From positions 4,849,203 through 4,913,202 of the forward strand of contig NZ_JAGINW010000001.1 of the NCBI RefSeq assembly GCF_017876405.1: a DNA stretch of 64,000 bases, written 5' to 3'. This stretch comes from Kibdelosporangium banguiense. GTDB taxonomy: Bacteria > Actinomycetota > Actinomycetes > Mycobacteriales > Pseudonocardiaceae. Position numbers and translations under genes: made by a program. Positions 1 to 10,019 of this stretch are shown here, one piece after another. A model generated the notes under the pieces. That model was not told the DNA's origin. It worked only from the letters and a program-made list of their open reading frames with translations, and did no database searches. Every line of letters begins with the position of its first letter. Position 1 is the first letter of the stretch.

Positions 1-554
1 GCGCCGTAGGACAGCGCTGCCGCCAGCCCGCGGCCGTCGAAGAAACCGCCGGCCGCGATCACCGGGATGTCGATCGCGTCGACGATCGACGGGATGAGCA
101 GCGTGGTCGGGACCGATCCGGTGTGCCCACCGGCCTCGCCGCCCTGGGCGATCACCGCGTCGGCGCCCCAGGACGCGACCTTCTCGGCGTGCCGGACCGC
201 GCCGACCGAGGGAATCACCAGGGTTCCGGCGTCCTTGAGCTTCTTGATCAGATCCGGTTTGGGTGCCAGGGCGAAGGACGCGACCCGGATCTTCTCGCGG
301 ATGAGCAGATCGATCCGCTGTTGCGCGTCGACCGCGTCGGACCTCAGGTTGACGCCGAACGGCTTGTCAGTACGGCTCTTGGTCTCCGCGATCGCCTGTT
401 CCAGTTCGCCGAACGACATCGTGGCCGCGGCCAGGATGCCCAGCCCGCCCGCCTGCGCACTCGCCGCCACCAGCCGGGGCCCGGCGACCCAGCCCATGCC
501 GGTCTGAACCACCGGATGCTCGACACCGACGAGTTGCGTGAGGGCGGTTTTCAC
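1..554 (-). CDS. ipdC: IpdC-like flavin-dependent reductase, C-terminus outside window
   Basis: This is a nitronate-monooxygenase/2-nitropropane-dioxygenase-fold FMN protein. About 184 codons are visible and the C-terminus lies beyond base 1. The N-terminus carries the family opening (VQTGMGWVAGPRLVAA) and a later GGEAGGHTG motif typical of the FMN-binding barrel. The GTG start at 554-552 overlaps the ipdB stop as GTGA, so translation is coupled. In Mycobacterium tuberculosis the same order echA20-ipdA-ipdB-ipdC is known, and IpdC acts as a reductase on a hydroxylated HIP-CoA intermediate in steroid C/D-ring breakdown. The assignment rests on this context; the fold alone would fit several flavoproteins. 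Confidence 0.85.
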   Translation of the reverse strand, partial: MKTALTQLVGVEHPVVQTGMGWVAGPRLVAASAQAGGLGILAAATMSFGELEQAIAETKSRTDKPFGVNLRSDAVDAQQRIDLLIREKIRVASFALAPKPDLIKKLKDAGTLVIPSVGAVRHAEKVASWGADAVIAQGGEAGGHTGSVPTTLLIPSIVDAIDIPVIAAGGFFDGRGLAAALSYG

Positions 555-1261
555 ACGCGTACCTCCCGATCGCGTTTGCTGTCCGGGTCCAGGACGGTTC
601 TGATGAGCTCCAGCTCGGTGCCGGTCGGTTCGCGGGTGATCGTGACCTCGTTGTCCGGCAAGGCGAACCCGGTCTGATCGTGGACTTCCTCCCGATCCAC
701 ACCGGGATGGATCGAGACCAGGCGCATGCTTCGGTCCGGTGTGGCGAAATCGAACACCGCGAGGTTCGTGACCACCCGGCGGATCTCGTGGTACGGGCCG
801 GTGGCCTTGTCGTAGCCGACGCCGGACACCACGTCCACCGCCTCGACCAGGACTCGTTTGCTGTGCCGGGGAACCCAGTAGCTGGTGGTGTGGTTGATCG
901 TGTTGCCCGGCGCGCCCCGGAAACCCAGCAGTTGCCTGGTCGGCTGCTGGTGGTCGCCGATCGCGGAGATGTTCTGGTTGCCGTACTTGTCGATCTGGTT
1001 CGCGCCCATGATCACGTGCCGGCGACCGGCGGCGACCACGTCGAAGACCTTCCGGTAGGGCATCCAGCCCTCGGTGACGCCGTCCGGTGTCAGCAGGTAC
1101 GCCTCACCGTCGGACAACAACAGGTCCGGCTCGCTGGTCAGTCTGGCCAGCCGTGCGCCGAGGCTGGGCACCAAGCCCATGGGACTGGCCAGGATCTCGC
1201 CGTCACCGGCGAAAAGATCCGCGCAGGCCGCGACACAGACCTCGGCTCGGGTCACCGCCAT
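551..1261 (-). CDS. ipdB: CoA-transferase-like beta subunit IpdB (COCHEA-CoA hydrolase)
   Basis: This 236-residue protein has the family I CoA-transferase beta-subunit fold. With IpdA it forms the heteromeric enzyme that, in mycobacteria and rhodococci, hydrolytically opens the last steroid ring of COCHEA-CoA rather than transferring CoA. Visible features are an N-terminal SPMGLVPSLGARLA segment and a central MGANQIDKYGNQNISAIGD block typical of beta subunits, where substrate and CoA contacts lie. The ATG at 1261 overlaps the ipdA stop by about 10 bases and the stop overlaps ipdC. A generic 3-oxoacid CoA-transferase is the alternative, but the echA20/ipdC neighbours argue strongly for IpdB. 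Confidence 0.9.
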   Translation of the reverse strand: MAVTRAEVCVAACADLFAGDGEILASPMGLVPSLGARLARLTSEPDLLLSDGEAYLLTPDGVTEGWMPYRKVFDVVAAGRRHVIMGANQIDKYGNQNISAIGDHQQPTRQLLGFRGAPGNTINHTTSYWVPRHSKRVLVEAVDVVSGVGYDKATGPYHEIRRVVTNLAVFDFATPDRSMRLVSIHPGVDREEVHDQTGFALPDNEVTITREPTGTELELIRTVLDPDSKRDREVRV

Positions 1262-2079
1262 GCCGCCACCGCCTCCTGGTAGCCACGCTCGCCGCCGGTC
1301 AGGAATCTGTCCGCAAAGGACTCCCAGTCGGCTTCGGCGTAGAGTCGCTGGAACTTCTCGTCGCGCGGGTAGTCCGGGACGCAGCTGGTGAAATGCGCGC
1401 CGTTCGGCGTCTGCACGACGCCGTCGACCATCATCCTGTTGAGCAGCAAGGCTTGTACCGGGCCTTCGAATTCGGTCGTCTCCACGATCCGCTCGCAGGA
1501 GACGTACCGGCGCTTCGCCGCGAGACAGAACAGATCGTCGAAGTACGGATCCGGCCCCAGATACTGCGCGTTGCCGTGCCGGTCGGCGCGATTCATGTGC
1601 ACCAAGGCTGCATCGAGGTGCAATGCCGGCATTGCTACGAGCTCTTCGTCGTCATAGGGGGAGCGGACCGTGCGCAGCTGCGGGTTCAGCCGCATCACGT
1701 CCGATCCGAGCCCGGCCCGGATCGGCATGAACGGCAGCCGGTGCCCGGCGGCGAGCAGTCCACATTGGAACATGCCCTCGTCGAGCTCGGTGATCTCCAA
1801 GCTGCCCGCCTGCCTGATCCTCTGGAAGTACGGGTCGTAGGCGACGGTGTCCAGCGACACGAACCCGAACACGAGCTTGCGGATCTTGCCCGCGGCGGCC
1901 AGCAGGCCGACATCCGGGCCGCCGTAGGAGACGATGGTCAGATCTTTCAGCGGCGAGTCGAGGATCGCACGGACCAATGCCATCGGTTTGCGCCGAGAGC
2001 CCCAGCCGCCGATCCCGATCGTCATCCCGTCGGACAGTTCCGCCACGACATCGGCGGGCGTCATCGTCTTGTCACGCAT
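1252..2079 (-). CDS. ipdA: CoA-transferase-like alpha subunit IpdA (COCHEA-CoA hydrolase)
   Basis: The 275-residue alpha subunit pairs with IpdB. It shows the glycine-rich start of this fold (GMTIGIGGWGSRRKP) and the VHMNRADRHGNAQYLGPD block shared by glutaconate/oxoadipate CoA-transferase alpha subunits. It acts in the cytoplasm late in steroid degradation, opening the final ring after FadD3, FadE30 and EchA20 steps. The ATG at 2079 overlaps the echA20 stop by 8 bases, so echA20-ipdA-ipdB-ipdC read as one translationally coupled unit behind a KstR2-like site. Confidence 0.9.
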   Translation of the reverse strand: MRDKTMTPADVVAELSDGMTIGIGGWGSRRKPMALVRAILDSPLKDLTIVSYGGPDVGLLAAAGKIRKLVFGFVSLDTVAYDPYFQRIRQAGSLEITELDEGMFQCGLLAAGHRLPFMPIRAGLGSDVMRLNPQLRTVRSPYDDEELVAMPALHLDAALVHMNRADRHGNAQYLGPDPYFDDLFCLAAKRRYVSCERIVETTEFEGPVQALLLNRMMVDGVVQTPNGAHFTSCVPDYPRDEKFQRLYAEADWESFADRFLTGGERGYQEAVAAWR

Positions 2080-2824
2080 GCTTGGTCCCGTTGATGAAGG
2101 CGTCGCGTGCCTCGTCCGAGGCGCCGGTGAGGTTGAGCTCGAACGTGAAACCCTGCTCGTAGCGGTAACTGCGGTGCACCGGCTGCGGGTCGATGCCGTT
2201 GATCGCTTCCTTGGCGCGCCGGATCACCCGGGTGTCCTTGGCCGCGATCTCGTTGGCCAGCTTGAGCGCGGTCTCGTCCAGATCTTCGCGGGAGACCACC
2301 TCGTAGACCGAACCGTGGTGGTGCAACTGCTCGGCGGTGACGTTTCTCGCTGTGTAGTAAAGGGTTCGCATCAGATGCTGCGGGACGAGGCGCGCCAGGT
2401 GAGTCGCGGCACCCAGCGCGCCTCTGTCCACTTCAGGTAGTCCAAAGTAGGCATCGTCGGTAGCAACGACGATGTCGCTGTTGCCGACGAGGCCGACGCC
2501 ACCGCCAAGGCAGAAGCCTTGCACCGCGGCGATCACCGGCACGGCGCAGTCGTACACGGCCGAGAAGGCCGCCGCGCAGCCGCGATTGGCGCCGATGAGT
2601 GCTTCGTGGCCCGTGGTGCGTTGCATTTCCTTGATGTCCACGCCCGCGCAGAAGCCTTTGCCCTCAGCGCGAAGGATCACGACGTGGGTCGCTGGATCGT
2701 CGCCCGCGGCAAGGATTGCCGCGGCGAGGTCGAACCAGCCCTGCACCGGCGGCGCGTTCACCGGCGGGAAGTCGATGGTGACCTGAGTGACGCCGGGGCC
2801 CGCCCGGCCGCTGGTGATCCCCAT
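2072..2824 (-). CDS. echA20: Enoyl-CoA hydratase-family ring-opening enzyme EchA20
   Basis: This 250-residue crotonase-fold protein has the oxyanion-hole segments GFCAGVDIKEM and GFCLGGGVGLVGNSD. In M. tuberculosis EchA20 hydrolytically opens steroid ring D of a HIP-CoA derivative before IpdAB acts. It is the first gene of the minus-strand ipd operon and starts at ATG 2824. The roughly 70-base gap to the divergent SDR contains a KstR2-like palindrome. Family membership is clear; the exact substrate is inferred from synteny with ipdABC. Confidence 0.88.
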   Translation of the reverse strand: MGITSGRAGPGVTQVTIDFPPVNAPPVQGWFDLAAAILAAGDDPATHVVILRAEGKGFCAGVDIKEMQRTTGHEALIGANRGCAAAFSAVYDCAVPVIAAVQGFCLGGGVGLVGNSDIVVATDDAYFGLPEVDRGALGAATHLARLVPQHLMRTLYYTARNVTAEQLHHHGSVYEVVSREDLDETALKLANEIAAKDTRVIRRAKEAINGIDPQPVHRSYRYEQGFTFELNLTGASDEARDAFINGTKHA

Positions 2825-2843
2825 GGACCCTTCTTCCTAACCT

Positions 2844-2857
2844 AGCGATTGCTTGGT
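2844..2857. promoter_or_regulatory. KstR2-like operator between echA20 and SDR
   Basis: AGCGATTGCTTGGT matches 8 of 10 fixed positions of the KstR2 consensus AnCAAGnnCTTGnT; one half-site (CTTGGT) is perfect. The surrounding bases extend to a weak palindrome, ACCTAG-N6-CTTGGT. It sits in the short divergent promoter of two HIP-pathway transcription units, where KstR2 sites occur in mycobacteria and rhodococci. The kstR2 gene itself is not in the window. Confidence 0.6.
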
Positions 2858-2895
2858 AACTTATCAGGGCGCGGTACACATGAGAAGGAGTGACG

Positions 2896-3639
2896 GTGGA
2901 ACTGGCGCTCGGCGGCTCGGTGGTCCTGGTGACCGGTGGTGGGCGCGGGGTCGGCCTCGGCGTCACGCGGGCGTTCCAGTCCGCCGGTGCGACCGTGGTC
3001 ATCTGCGGCCGCACGGAAGTCTCAGTGGGTGCCGACTTCATCGCCTGTGACATCCGCGATGCCGATCAGGTCGACGCGTTGATCACAGCAATCGTGGAGA
3101 AGTACGGCCGCTTGGACGTTCTGGTCAACAATGCGGGCGGCGCACCGCCGGCTGAGACGGCGACGGCCTCACCACGTTTCCACGAGGCGGTGGTCCGGCT
3201 CAACCTGCTGGCGCCGCTGCTGGTCTCCCAACGCGCGAACGCCGTGATGCAGCAGCAGGGGACCGGCGGATCGATCGTGATGATCAGCAGCATCAACGGT
3301 TCCCGCCCGTCGCCGATGACTGTGGCCTACGGAGCGGCAAAAGCAGGCGTGAACAACTTGGCCGCGAGCCTTGCTGCAGAATGGGCGCCCAAGGTGCGGG
3401 TGAATTCGCTGGGCGTCGGCATGGTCCGCACGGAGGCGGTCGAACAGGCCTTCGCCGGCGTGATCGATCCGGCCGAGGCCGGCACCGCCGTCCCGTTAGG
3501 ACGGTTGGCGGAGCCGGAAGAAGTCGGTGCCTGTGCGGTGTTTCTCGCCTCTCCGCTGGCTTCCTATGTCACAGGCGCGACATTGCTCGTGCACGGTGGT
3601 GGTGAGGTGCCCGTGTACTTCAGTCGGGAGAAACCTTGA
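2896..3639 (+). CDS. Short-chain dehydrogenase (Rv3549c-like) of the HIP pathway
   Basis: A classical SDR with the Rossmann motif TGGGRGVG near the N-terminus, NNAGG, and catalytic Ser/Tyr/Lys (ISS ... AYGAAK). I place the start at GTG 2896, not GTG 2890, because the AAGGAG ribosome site at 2885-2889 abuts the first GTG but is properly spaced from the second. It is divergent from echA20 and overlaps the next SDR (TTGA). Context suggests oxidation or reduction of a hydroxyacyl-CoA in C/D-ring catabolism, as inferred for Rv3549c, but the substrate is not evident. Confidence 0.8.
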   Translation: MELALGGSVVLVTGGGRGVGLGVTRAFQSAGATVVICGRTEVSVGADFIACDIRDADQVDALITAIVEKYGRLDVLVNNAGGAPPAETATASPRFHEAVVRLNLLAPLLVSQRANAVMQQQGTGGSIVMISSINGSRPSPMTVAYGAAKAGVNNLAASLAAEWAPKVRVNSLGVGMVRTEAVEQAFAGVIDPAEAGTAVPLGRLAEPEEVGACAVFLASPLASYVTGATLLVHGGGEVPVYFSREKP

Positions 3640-4541
3640 GCAAGCTCTGTTCTGGCCGCGTTGTCATCGTCACCGGGGCCGCGCGGGGGATCGGCCGCGC
3701 CCACGCTTTGGCGTTCGCTCAGGAGGGTGCGCACGTTGTCGTCAACGACTACGGCGTGAGCGCGGACGGCACCGGTTCGTCCAGTGGCCCTGCTTCGGAT
3801 GTCGTGGCCGAGATCGAGGCGCTCGGTGGTACGGCTGTCGCCAACTTCGATGACGTCGCTTCGTGGGATGGCGCCGAACGGCTGGTCGCCACCGCGGTCG
3901 AGACGTTCGGACGCTTGGACGTGCTCGTCAACAATGCCGGGTTCCTTCGCGACCGAATGCTCGTCAATCTCGGTGAGGACGAGTGGGACGCGGTGATTCG
4001 CGTACACCTCAAGGGGCACTTCGCGCCTCTGCGGCACGCGTCCGCGCATTGGCGTTCGGTTGCCAAGTCCGGCACGCTCCCGGACGCGCGTGTGATCAAC
4101 ACGAGCTCCGGCGCGGGTCTGCAAGGCAGCGTGGGGCAAAGCAACTACACCGCCGCCAAGGCTGGAATCGCCGGTTTGACCTTGGTCGCCGCCGCCGAAC
4201 TTGCCCGCTACGGCGTCACCGTCAACGCGATCGCCCCGGCTGCTCGCACTCGCATGACCGAACAGACCTTCGCCACCACGATGGCGGCTCCGGCCGAGGG
4301 TTTCGACGCGATGGCACCCGAGAACGTGTCGCCGCTCGTCGTTTGGCTCGGCAGCGCGGAATCCCGTGACGTCACCGGCCGGATGTTCGAAGTGGACGGT
4401 GGCCGGATCTGTGTGGCCGACGGCTGGCGCCCAGGCCCCACCATGACGAAGTCAGCCCGCTGGTCGCCCAGCGAGCTGACTCCTGTGATCAAGGACTTGC
4501 TGGCCGAGGCCCCGTCCCCGGTGCCTGTCTACGGCGCTTAG
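3636..4541 (+). CDS. SDR of the multifunctional hydroxyacyl-CoA dehydrogenase type (Rv3548c-like)
   Basis: This 301-residue SDR has TGAARGIGRAHA, NNAGFLRDRML and a YTAAK catalytic pair preceded by NTSSG. The phrase RDRMLxxxxEDEWDxVIxVHLKGHF is characteristic of the HSD17B4/Hsd4B dehydrogenase branch, suggesting a 3-hydroxyacyl-CoA substrate. The TTG start overlaps the preceding stop (TTGA), with GGGAG upstream. It ends tail-to-tail with fadA6, overlapping by 4 bases. It is clearly related to the SDR at 19669-20520 elsewhere in the island. Confidence 0.82.
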   Translation: MSKLCSGRVVIVTGAARGIGRAHALAFAQEGAHVVVNDYGVSADGTGSSSGPASDVVAEIEALGGTAVANFDDVASWDGAERLVATAVETFGRLDVLVNNAGFLRDRMLVNLGEDEWDAVIRVHLKGHFAPLRHASAHWRSVAKSGTLPDARVINTSSGAGLQGSVGQSNYTAAKAGIAGLTLVAAAELARYGVTVNAIAPAARTRMTEQTFATTMAAPAEGFDAMAPENVSPLVVWLGSAESRDVTGRMFEVDGGRICVADGWRPGPTMTKSARWSPSELTPVIKDLLAEAPSPVPVYGA

Positions 4542-5656
4542 ATCCGTTCGATGATGGTGGCGGTGGCGAGGGCACCGCCGGCGCACATGGTGATCAACGC
4601 GCACGACTGGTCGCGGCGTTCGAGCTCGTGCAGGGCAGTGGTGATGAGGCGTGCGCCCGTGCTGCCGACTGGGTGTCCGAGGGCGATGGCGCCGCCGTTG
4701 ACGTTCACGCGGTCTTGGTCGGGCTTATGCACAGCTGTCCACGACATGACGACGGACGCGAACGCCTCGTTCACCTCGAACAGGTCCAAGTCGCCGATCT
4801 TCATGCCGCTACGTTCGAGCACACGCGAGGTGGCCTGCACGGGCCCGTCGAGGTGGTAGTACGGCTCAGCGCCGACCAGACATTGCGCGACAATCCGGGC
4901 GCGTGCACGCAGACCGAGCGCGCGGGCGCGGTCGGCGTCCATCAGCAGCACGGCCGCCGCGCCGTCCGAGATCTGGGATGACGTACCGGCTGTGTGCAGG
5001 CCGTCTTCGAGAACAGGTTTCAGCCCCGCGAGCCCCTCGATCGTGGTGTCGCGCAGGCCCTGGTCTCTCTCGACGCCGTTGACCGGTACCACCTGGCTGG
5101 CGAAATGCCCGGAATCCCAGGCGTTGCGGGCCTTGACCTGCGACCACACGCCGAACTGGTCCACCTCTGAGCGGCTGAAACCGCGCCGGGCGGCGATCCG
5201 TTCCGCGGCGAGGTACTGGTTGGGCATGTCGATGTCCCACGAGTCCGGTCGCGGCGAGCCGACGTCCGTGCCGCGGTTGGAGCCCAGCGGCACGCGGCTC
5301 ATCGCCTCCACGCCGCACCCGATGCCGGTCTCGATCGCGCCCGCGCTGATCAAGCCCGCGATCAGGTGAATCGACTGCTGCGCCGACCCACACTGGCAGT
5401 CGATTGTCATACACCCGGTGGTGTGCGGCAGGCCCGCATGCAGCCATCCCGTGCGGGTGATGTTGTTCGACTGCTCACCCGCTTGGGTGACGTTGCCGCC
5501 GGCGACCTGTTCGACCAGAACCGGGTCTATCCCGGCCCGTTCGACCACCGCCCGCTGGGCCGCGCCGAGCAGCTCCGCCGCATGTAGACCGGCAAGCCAG
5601 CCGCCACGTTTGCCGATCGGGGTCCGTACCGCTTCGACGATCACCGCATTGCCCAC
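4538..5656 (-). CDS. fadA6: Acetyl-CoA acetyltransferase (thiolase) FadA6
   Basis: This thiolase of 372 residues is somewhat shorter than the usual ~390. The acylated cysteine lies in CQCGSAQQS, the catalytic histidine in ALGHPVGSTGARL, and the C-terminal acid/base cysteine in MCAGGALATA. In the HIP pathway FadA6 thiolytically cleaves the product formed after IpdAB. It is transcribed alone from a promoter shared with cyp125 that carries two KstR boxes. Thiolase identity is certain; the FadA6 orthology comes from similarity plus the neighbouring ipd genes. Confidence 0.88.
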   Translation of the reverse strand: MGNAVIVEAVRTPIGKRGGWLAGLHAAELLGAAQRAVVERAGIDPVLVEQVAGGNVTQAGEQSNNITRTGWLHAGLPHTTGCMTIDCQCGSAQQSIHLIAGLISAGAIETGIGCGVEAMSRVPLGSNRGTDVGSPRPDSWDIDMPNQYLAAERIAARRGFSRSEVDQFGVWSQVKARNAWDSGHFASQVVPVNGVERDQGLRDTTIEGLAGLKPVLEDGLHTAGTSSQISDGAAAVLLMDADRARALGLRARARIVAQCLVGAEPYYHLDGPVQATSRVLERSGMKIGDLDLFEVNEAFASVVMSWTAVHKPDQDRVNVNGGAIALGHPVGSTGARLITTALHELERRDQSCALITMCAGGALATATIIERI

Positions 5657-5692
5657 GCCGGGCTCCTCCCGCTGCTGTCGGTGATCGAAAAA

Positions 5693-5706
5693 TAGAACAC
5701 GTTCCC
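5693..5706. promoter_or_regulatory. KstR-type operator (fadA6 side)
   Basis: TAGAACACGTTCCC matches the KstR consensus TnnAACnnGTTnnA at every fixed position except the final A. It lies 37 bases upstream of the fadA6 start. KstR is the cholesterol-responsive TetR repressor of actinobacterial sterol genes. Confidence 0.75.
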
Positions 5707-5773
5707 GTCATCAGCAAGACTGATGACGAAGCAGGTCTTTCGCTCAGTTAACACTGTATGCTTAAATCCGTCG

Positions 5774-5787
5774 TAGAACGTGTTCCA
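5774..5787. promoter_or_regulatory. KstR-type operator (cyp125 side)
   Basis: TAGAACGTGTTCCA is an exact match to TnnAACnnGTTnnA. It lies 33 bases before the cyp125 GTG start and would block its promoter. Together with the box at 5693 it covers both arms of the 163-base divergent region. Confidence 0.82.
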
Positions 5788-5819
5788 CATGGTGGTGGGG
5801 GACGAGCGAGGAGGCAACC

Positions 5820-7043
5820 GTGGCCGAACCCAGGATCCCTGAAGGCATCGACTTCTCCGATCCGGACGTTTACGCCACCCGGCTACCGCACGAGGAATTC
5901 GCCGAACTGCGCCGGTCCGCCCCGGTCTGGTGGAACGCGACACCCAAACGGGACTGCGGCTTCGACGACGACGGCTACTGGGTGGTCACCAGGCACGAGG
6001 ACGTCAAACTGGTGTCCCGCACCCCGGACGTCTATTCCAGCAGTGAGAACACCGCGATCGTCCGGTTCGGCCCGGACATGACCCGTGAGAAGCTCGACGC
6101 CCAACGGGTGATCATGCTGAACATGGACCCGCCGCACCACACCAAGACCCGGGCGATCGTGCAGCGCGGCTTCACACCGCGTGCGATCAACAGCCTCAAG
6201 GACGCGCTGGCCGATCGCGCCGAGCGGATCGTGAAGACCGCGGCCACGGAAGGCACCGGCGACTTCGTACTGGACGTCGCCTGTGAACTTCCCCTGCAGG
6301 CCATCGCCGAGCTGATCGGCGTGCCCCAGGATGACCGGCACAAGCTCTTCGACTGGTCGAACCGGATGATCTCCTACGACGATCCCGAAGCGGCCCAGCC
6401 GGAACTGGCGTCGGTCGAAATGCTCGGCTACGCCTGGCAGATGGCCGAGGACCGCAAGAAGTGCCCGGCACACGACATCGCGACCACGCTCGTGCATGCC
6501 GACATCGACGGAGCCGGCCTGACCTCCGAGGAGTTCGGGTACTTCGTGCTGATGCTCGCGGTCGCGGGCAACGAGACCACGCGCAACGCGATCACCCACG
6601 GCATGGTCGCCATGCTGGAGAACCCGGAACAGTGGGAGCGGTTCAAGGACGAGCGCCCGGCGACCACAGCCGACGAGATCGTCCGGTGGGCCACCCCGAT
6701 CATCGTCTTCCAGCGGACGGCCAAAGTGGACACCGAGTTGGGCGGGGCGCACATCAAGGCGGGCGACCGCGTCGGGCTTTACTACAGCTCGGCCAACTAC
6801 GACCCCGAGGTCTTCGACAATCCCCACCAGTTCGACATCGGCCGCGATCCCAACCCACACCTGGGGTTCGGCGGCACCGGCCCGCACTACTGCATCGGTG
6901 CGAACCTGGCGCGGATGGAGATCGACCTGATGTTCAACGCGATCGCCGACCACATGCCCAACATCGCCAAGGCCGCCGGCCCCAAGCGGTTGCGCTCCGG
7001 CTGGATCAACGGCATCAAGGAATTCCCAGTCACCTACTCCTGA
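5820..7043 (+). CDS. cyp125: Cytochrome P450 CYP125, steroid C26/27 monooxygenase
   Basis: This 407-residue P450 has the I-helix oxygen-activation motif AGNETTRN, the ExxR-containing region DEIVRWATP and the haem-cysteine loop FGGTGPHYCIG. Phrases such as WWNATPKRD, VIMLNMDPPHHTKTR and RLRSGWINGIK match the CYP125A family closely. CYP125 hydroxylates the terminal carbon of the cholesterol/cholestenone side chain and can carry oxidation on towards the acid, starting side-chain degradation. GTG start with GGAGG 8 bases upstream. It lies alone here, without the chsE1-chsE2-chsH genes of the mycobacterial igr operon. Confidence 0.93.
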   Translation: MAEPRIPEGIDFSDPDVYATRLPHEEFAELRRSAPVWWNATPKRDCGFDDDGYWVVTRHEDVKLVSRTPDVYSSSENTAIVRFGPDMTREKLDAQRVIMLNMDPPHHTKTRAIVQRGFTPRAINSLKDALADRAERIVKTAATEGTGDFVLDVACELPLQAIAELIGVPQDDRHKLFDWSNRMISYDDPEAAQPELASVEMLGYAWQMAEDRKKCPAHDIATTLVHADIDGAGLTSEEFGYFVLMLAVAGNETTRNAITHGMVAMLENPEQWERFKDERPATTADEIVRWATPIIVFQRTAKVDTELGGAHIKAGDRVGLYYSSANYDPEVFDNPHQFDIGRDPNPHLGFGGTGPHYCIGANLARMEIDLMFNAIADHMPNIAKAAGPKRLRSGWINGIKEFPVTYS

Positions 7044-7056
7044 CCGAGCAGAGGGT

Positions 7057-7105
7057 CCCCAATGTCCCGTTGGTTGCTTCGCACGCAACCAACGGGACAT
7101 CGGGG
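7057..7105. terminator. Bidirectional hairpin between cyp125 and a convergent SDR
   Basis: A perfect 16-bp stem (ATGTCCCGTTGGTTGC at 7062-7077 with its complement at 7085-7100) has a 7-base loop and is extended by four more G:C pairs after one mismatch. It lies between two convergent genes and has no U-tract, the usual form of a bidirectional terminator in high-GC actinomycetes. Confidence 0.75.
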
Positions 7106-7805
7106 TACTGGGACTTGGGCTAGACGCGGCCGGGGACGTCGAGGTGGGTACCGGTGATGGCGCTGGCGTCGTCACCGCACAGGAAGTGGATCACGTCGGC
7201 GATCTTCTCGGGTTTGACCCATCGGCTGAAGTCCGCGTCCGGCATGCTCGCCCGGTTGACGGGCGTGTCAATGGTGCTTGGCAGCACGGCATTGACTCGC
7301 ACCCCTTCGGATTTGTACTCCACGGCCAGGGTGTCCACCAGGGCGAGCACACCCGCCTTCGCCGTGATGTAGCCGGCCGCGCCGGAGAACGGCCGCAGCG
7401 CGGCCCGGCTGGATACGCACACGATTGAGCCGCCTGTCTTGAGCATGTGCGGCAACGTGTGGTGGCACGCCAGATAGGTGGGGCGCAGGTTCAGGCGCAG
7501 CTGGCTGGTGAACTCGTCCACCGACGTCTCGTGCACCCGGCCCGCCTTGTGGAAGCCGCCGACGAGGTTGACCACCGCCGCGAGTGGTGCGTCCTCCCGG
7601 CTGGTGGCGAGCTTGACGCAGTCGGCGACCGCCTGGTCGTCGAACAGGTCTGTCTCGGTCAGCTCGAGCATGCTGTGCCGGGGCAGCCTCGGCAGCTCGC
7701 CCGGTGCGATCCACGGCACCACGACGCGCCACCCGCTGTGCAGGAACCGGGCCGTCACCGCGGTGCCAAGACCGCCGGTGCCGCCGGTGACGATGACCGT
7801 GCGGG

Positions 7806-8959
<1,154 letters not shown>

Positions 8960-8960
<1 letters not shown>

Positions 8961-10012
8961 CAGCCTCGTCCCTCCATCACACACACCAGGTTCTGTTGCA
9001 GTGCCGGCCCGCTCGTCGCGTGGGCCAGCGCCCGATCGGCCTGGCCGGTGCTCACCTGCCGGGCCGCCTCGCCGATCCTGATCAGCCCGGCGGCGAACAT
9101 CGGATTGCCGCACAGCACGCCACCGGACGGGTTGATCTTGGTGCCGTTCAGGCCGAGTTCCTGGCGCAGCAGGATCTCCTGGTGGGTGAACGGCGCGTGC
9201 AGCTCGGCGACATCGACCTTGTCGAATCCGGCGTCCCGCGCGGCCGCCACCGTGGACGGCGACTTGGTCAGGTCGCGCCCGCCCAGGTTCGCCGAGTCGA
9301 CCCGGTGCGCTATGCCGGTGATCCACGCGGGGCGCTCGGTGATCTCCCTTGCGCGGTCCTCCGCAGCGAGGATGATCGCGGCCGCGCCGTCGGTGATCGG
9401 TGCGCAGTCGTGCTTGCGCAACGGTTCGGCCAGATAGGACTCGTTGAGCAGTTCGTCCGGGTCGAAGTCACCGGTCAGCTGCGCGTTCGGATTGGCCTTG
9501 CCGTCGGCACGGCTGCGGGCGGCGACCTCGGCCATGTCCCGTTGGCTCCAGCGGCCCTGATCCAGCCCGGCCCGGGCCTGCAAGCCGGCCACGGCGACCG
9601 AATCAGGCCACAGTGGAGCGACGGTGTACGGGTCGAGCTGCATGGTCATCACGCGGCGCAGGCTGCCCGCCGACGACTTGCCGAAGCCGTACACCAGCGC
9701 GGTGTCCACCTCACCGGTCTGGATCTTCACCCAGGCCTCGTACAGGGCCCAGGCCGCGTCGGCCTCCACGTGCGACTCGTTGATCGGCGGGAACGCCCCG
9801 ATCGCGTCGACCGCGGCGATGAACGAGAACGCCCGTCCGGCGATGTAGTCCGAGGAGCCCGAACACCAGAAGTCGATGTCCCCTTTGGACAGTCCGGTGC
9901 TCTGGAGTACCTCACGGAAGACGGGGACGAGCATCTCGACGCCGTTGGTCGTGCCATGTGTCCGCCGCACGGCCGGTGCCTGGGCGAATCCCACTACGGC
10001 GACATCTCTCAC
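8960..10012 (-). CDS. ltp4: Thiolase-like lipid-transfer protein Ltp4
   Basis: This 350-residue thiolase-fold protein starts at GTG 10012, 7 bases after the DUF35 stop. The segment aligned to the active-site cysteine reads ESHVEADAAWAL, so the nucleophile is missing. NPSGGVLCGNPMFAAG is the conserved C-terminal loop of SCP2-type thiolases. It probably forms a complex with the DUF35 and Ltp3 proteins encoded on either side, acting on a steroid side-chain CoA ester. Orthology with Rv3522 is inferred from length, order and similarity. Confidence 0.82.
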
Positions 10013-10019
10013 CGGTGCC

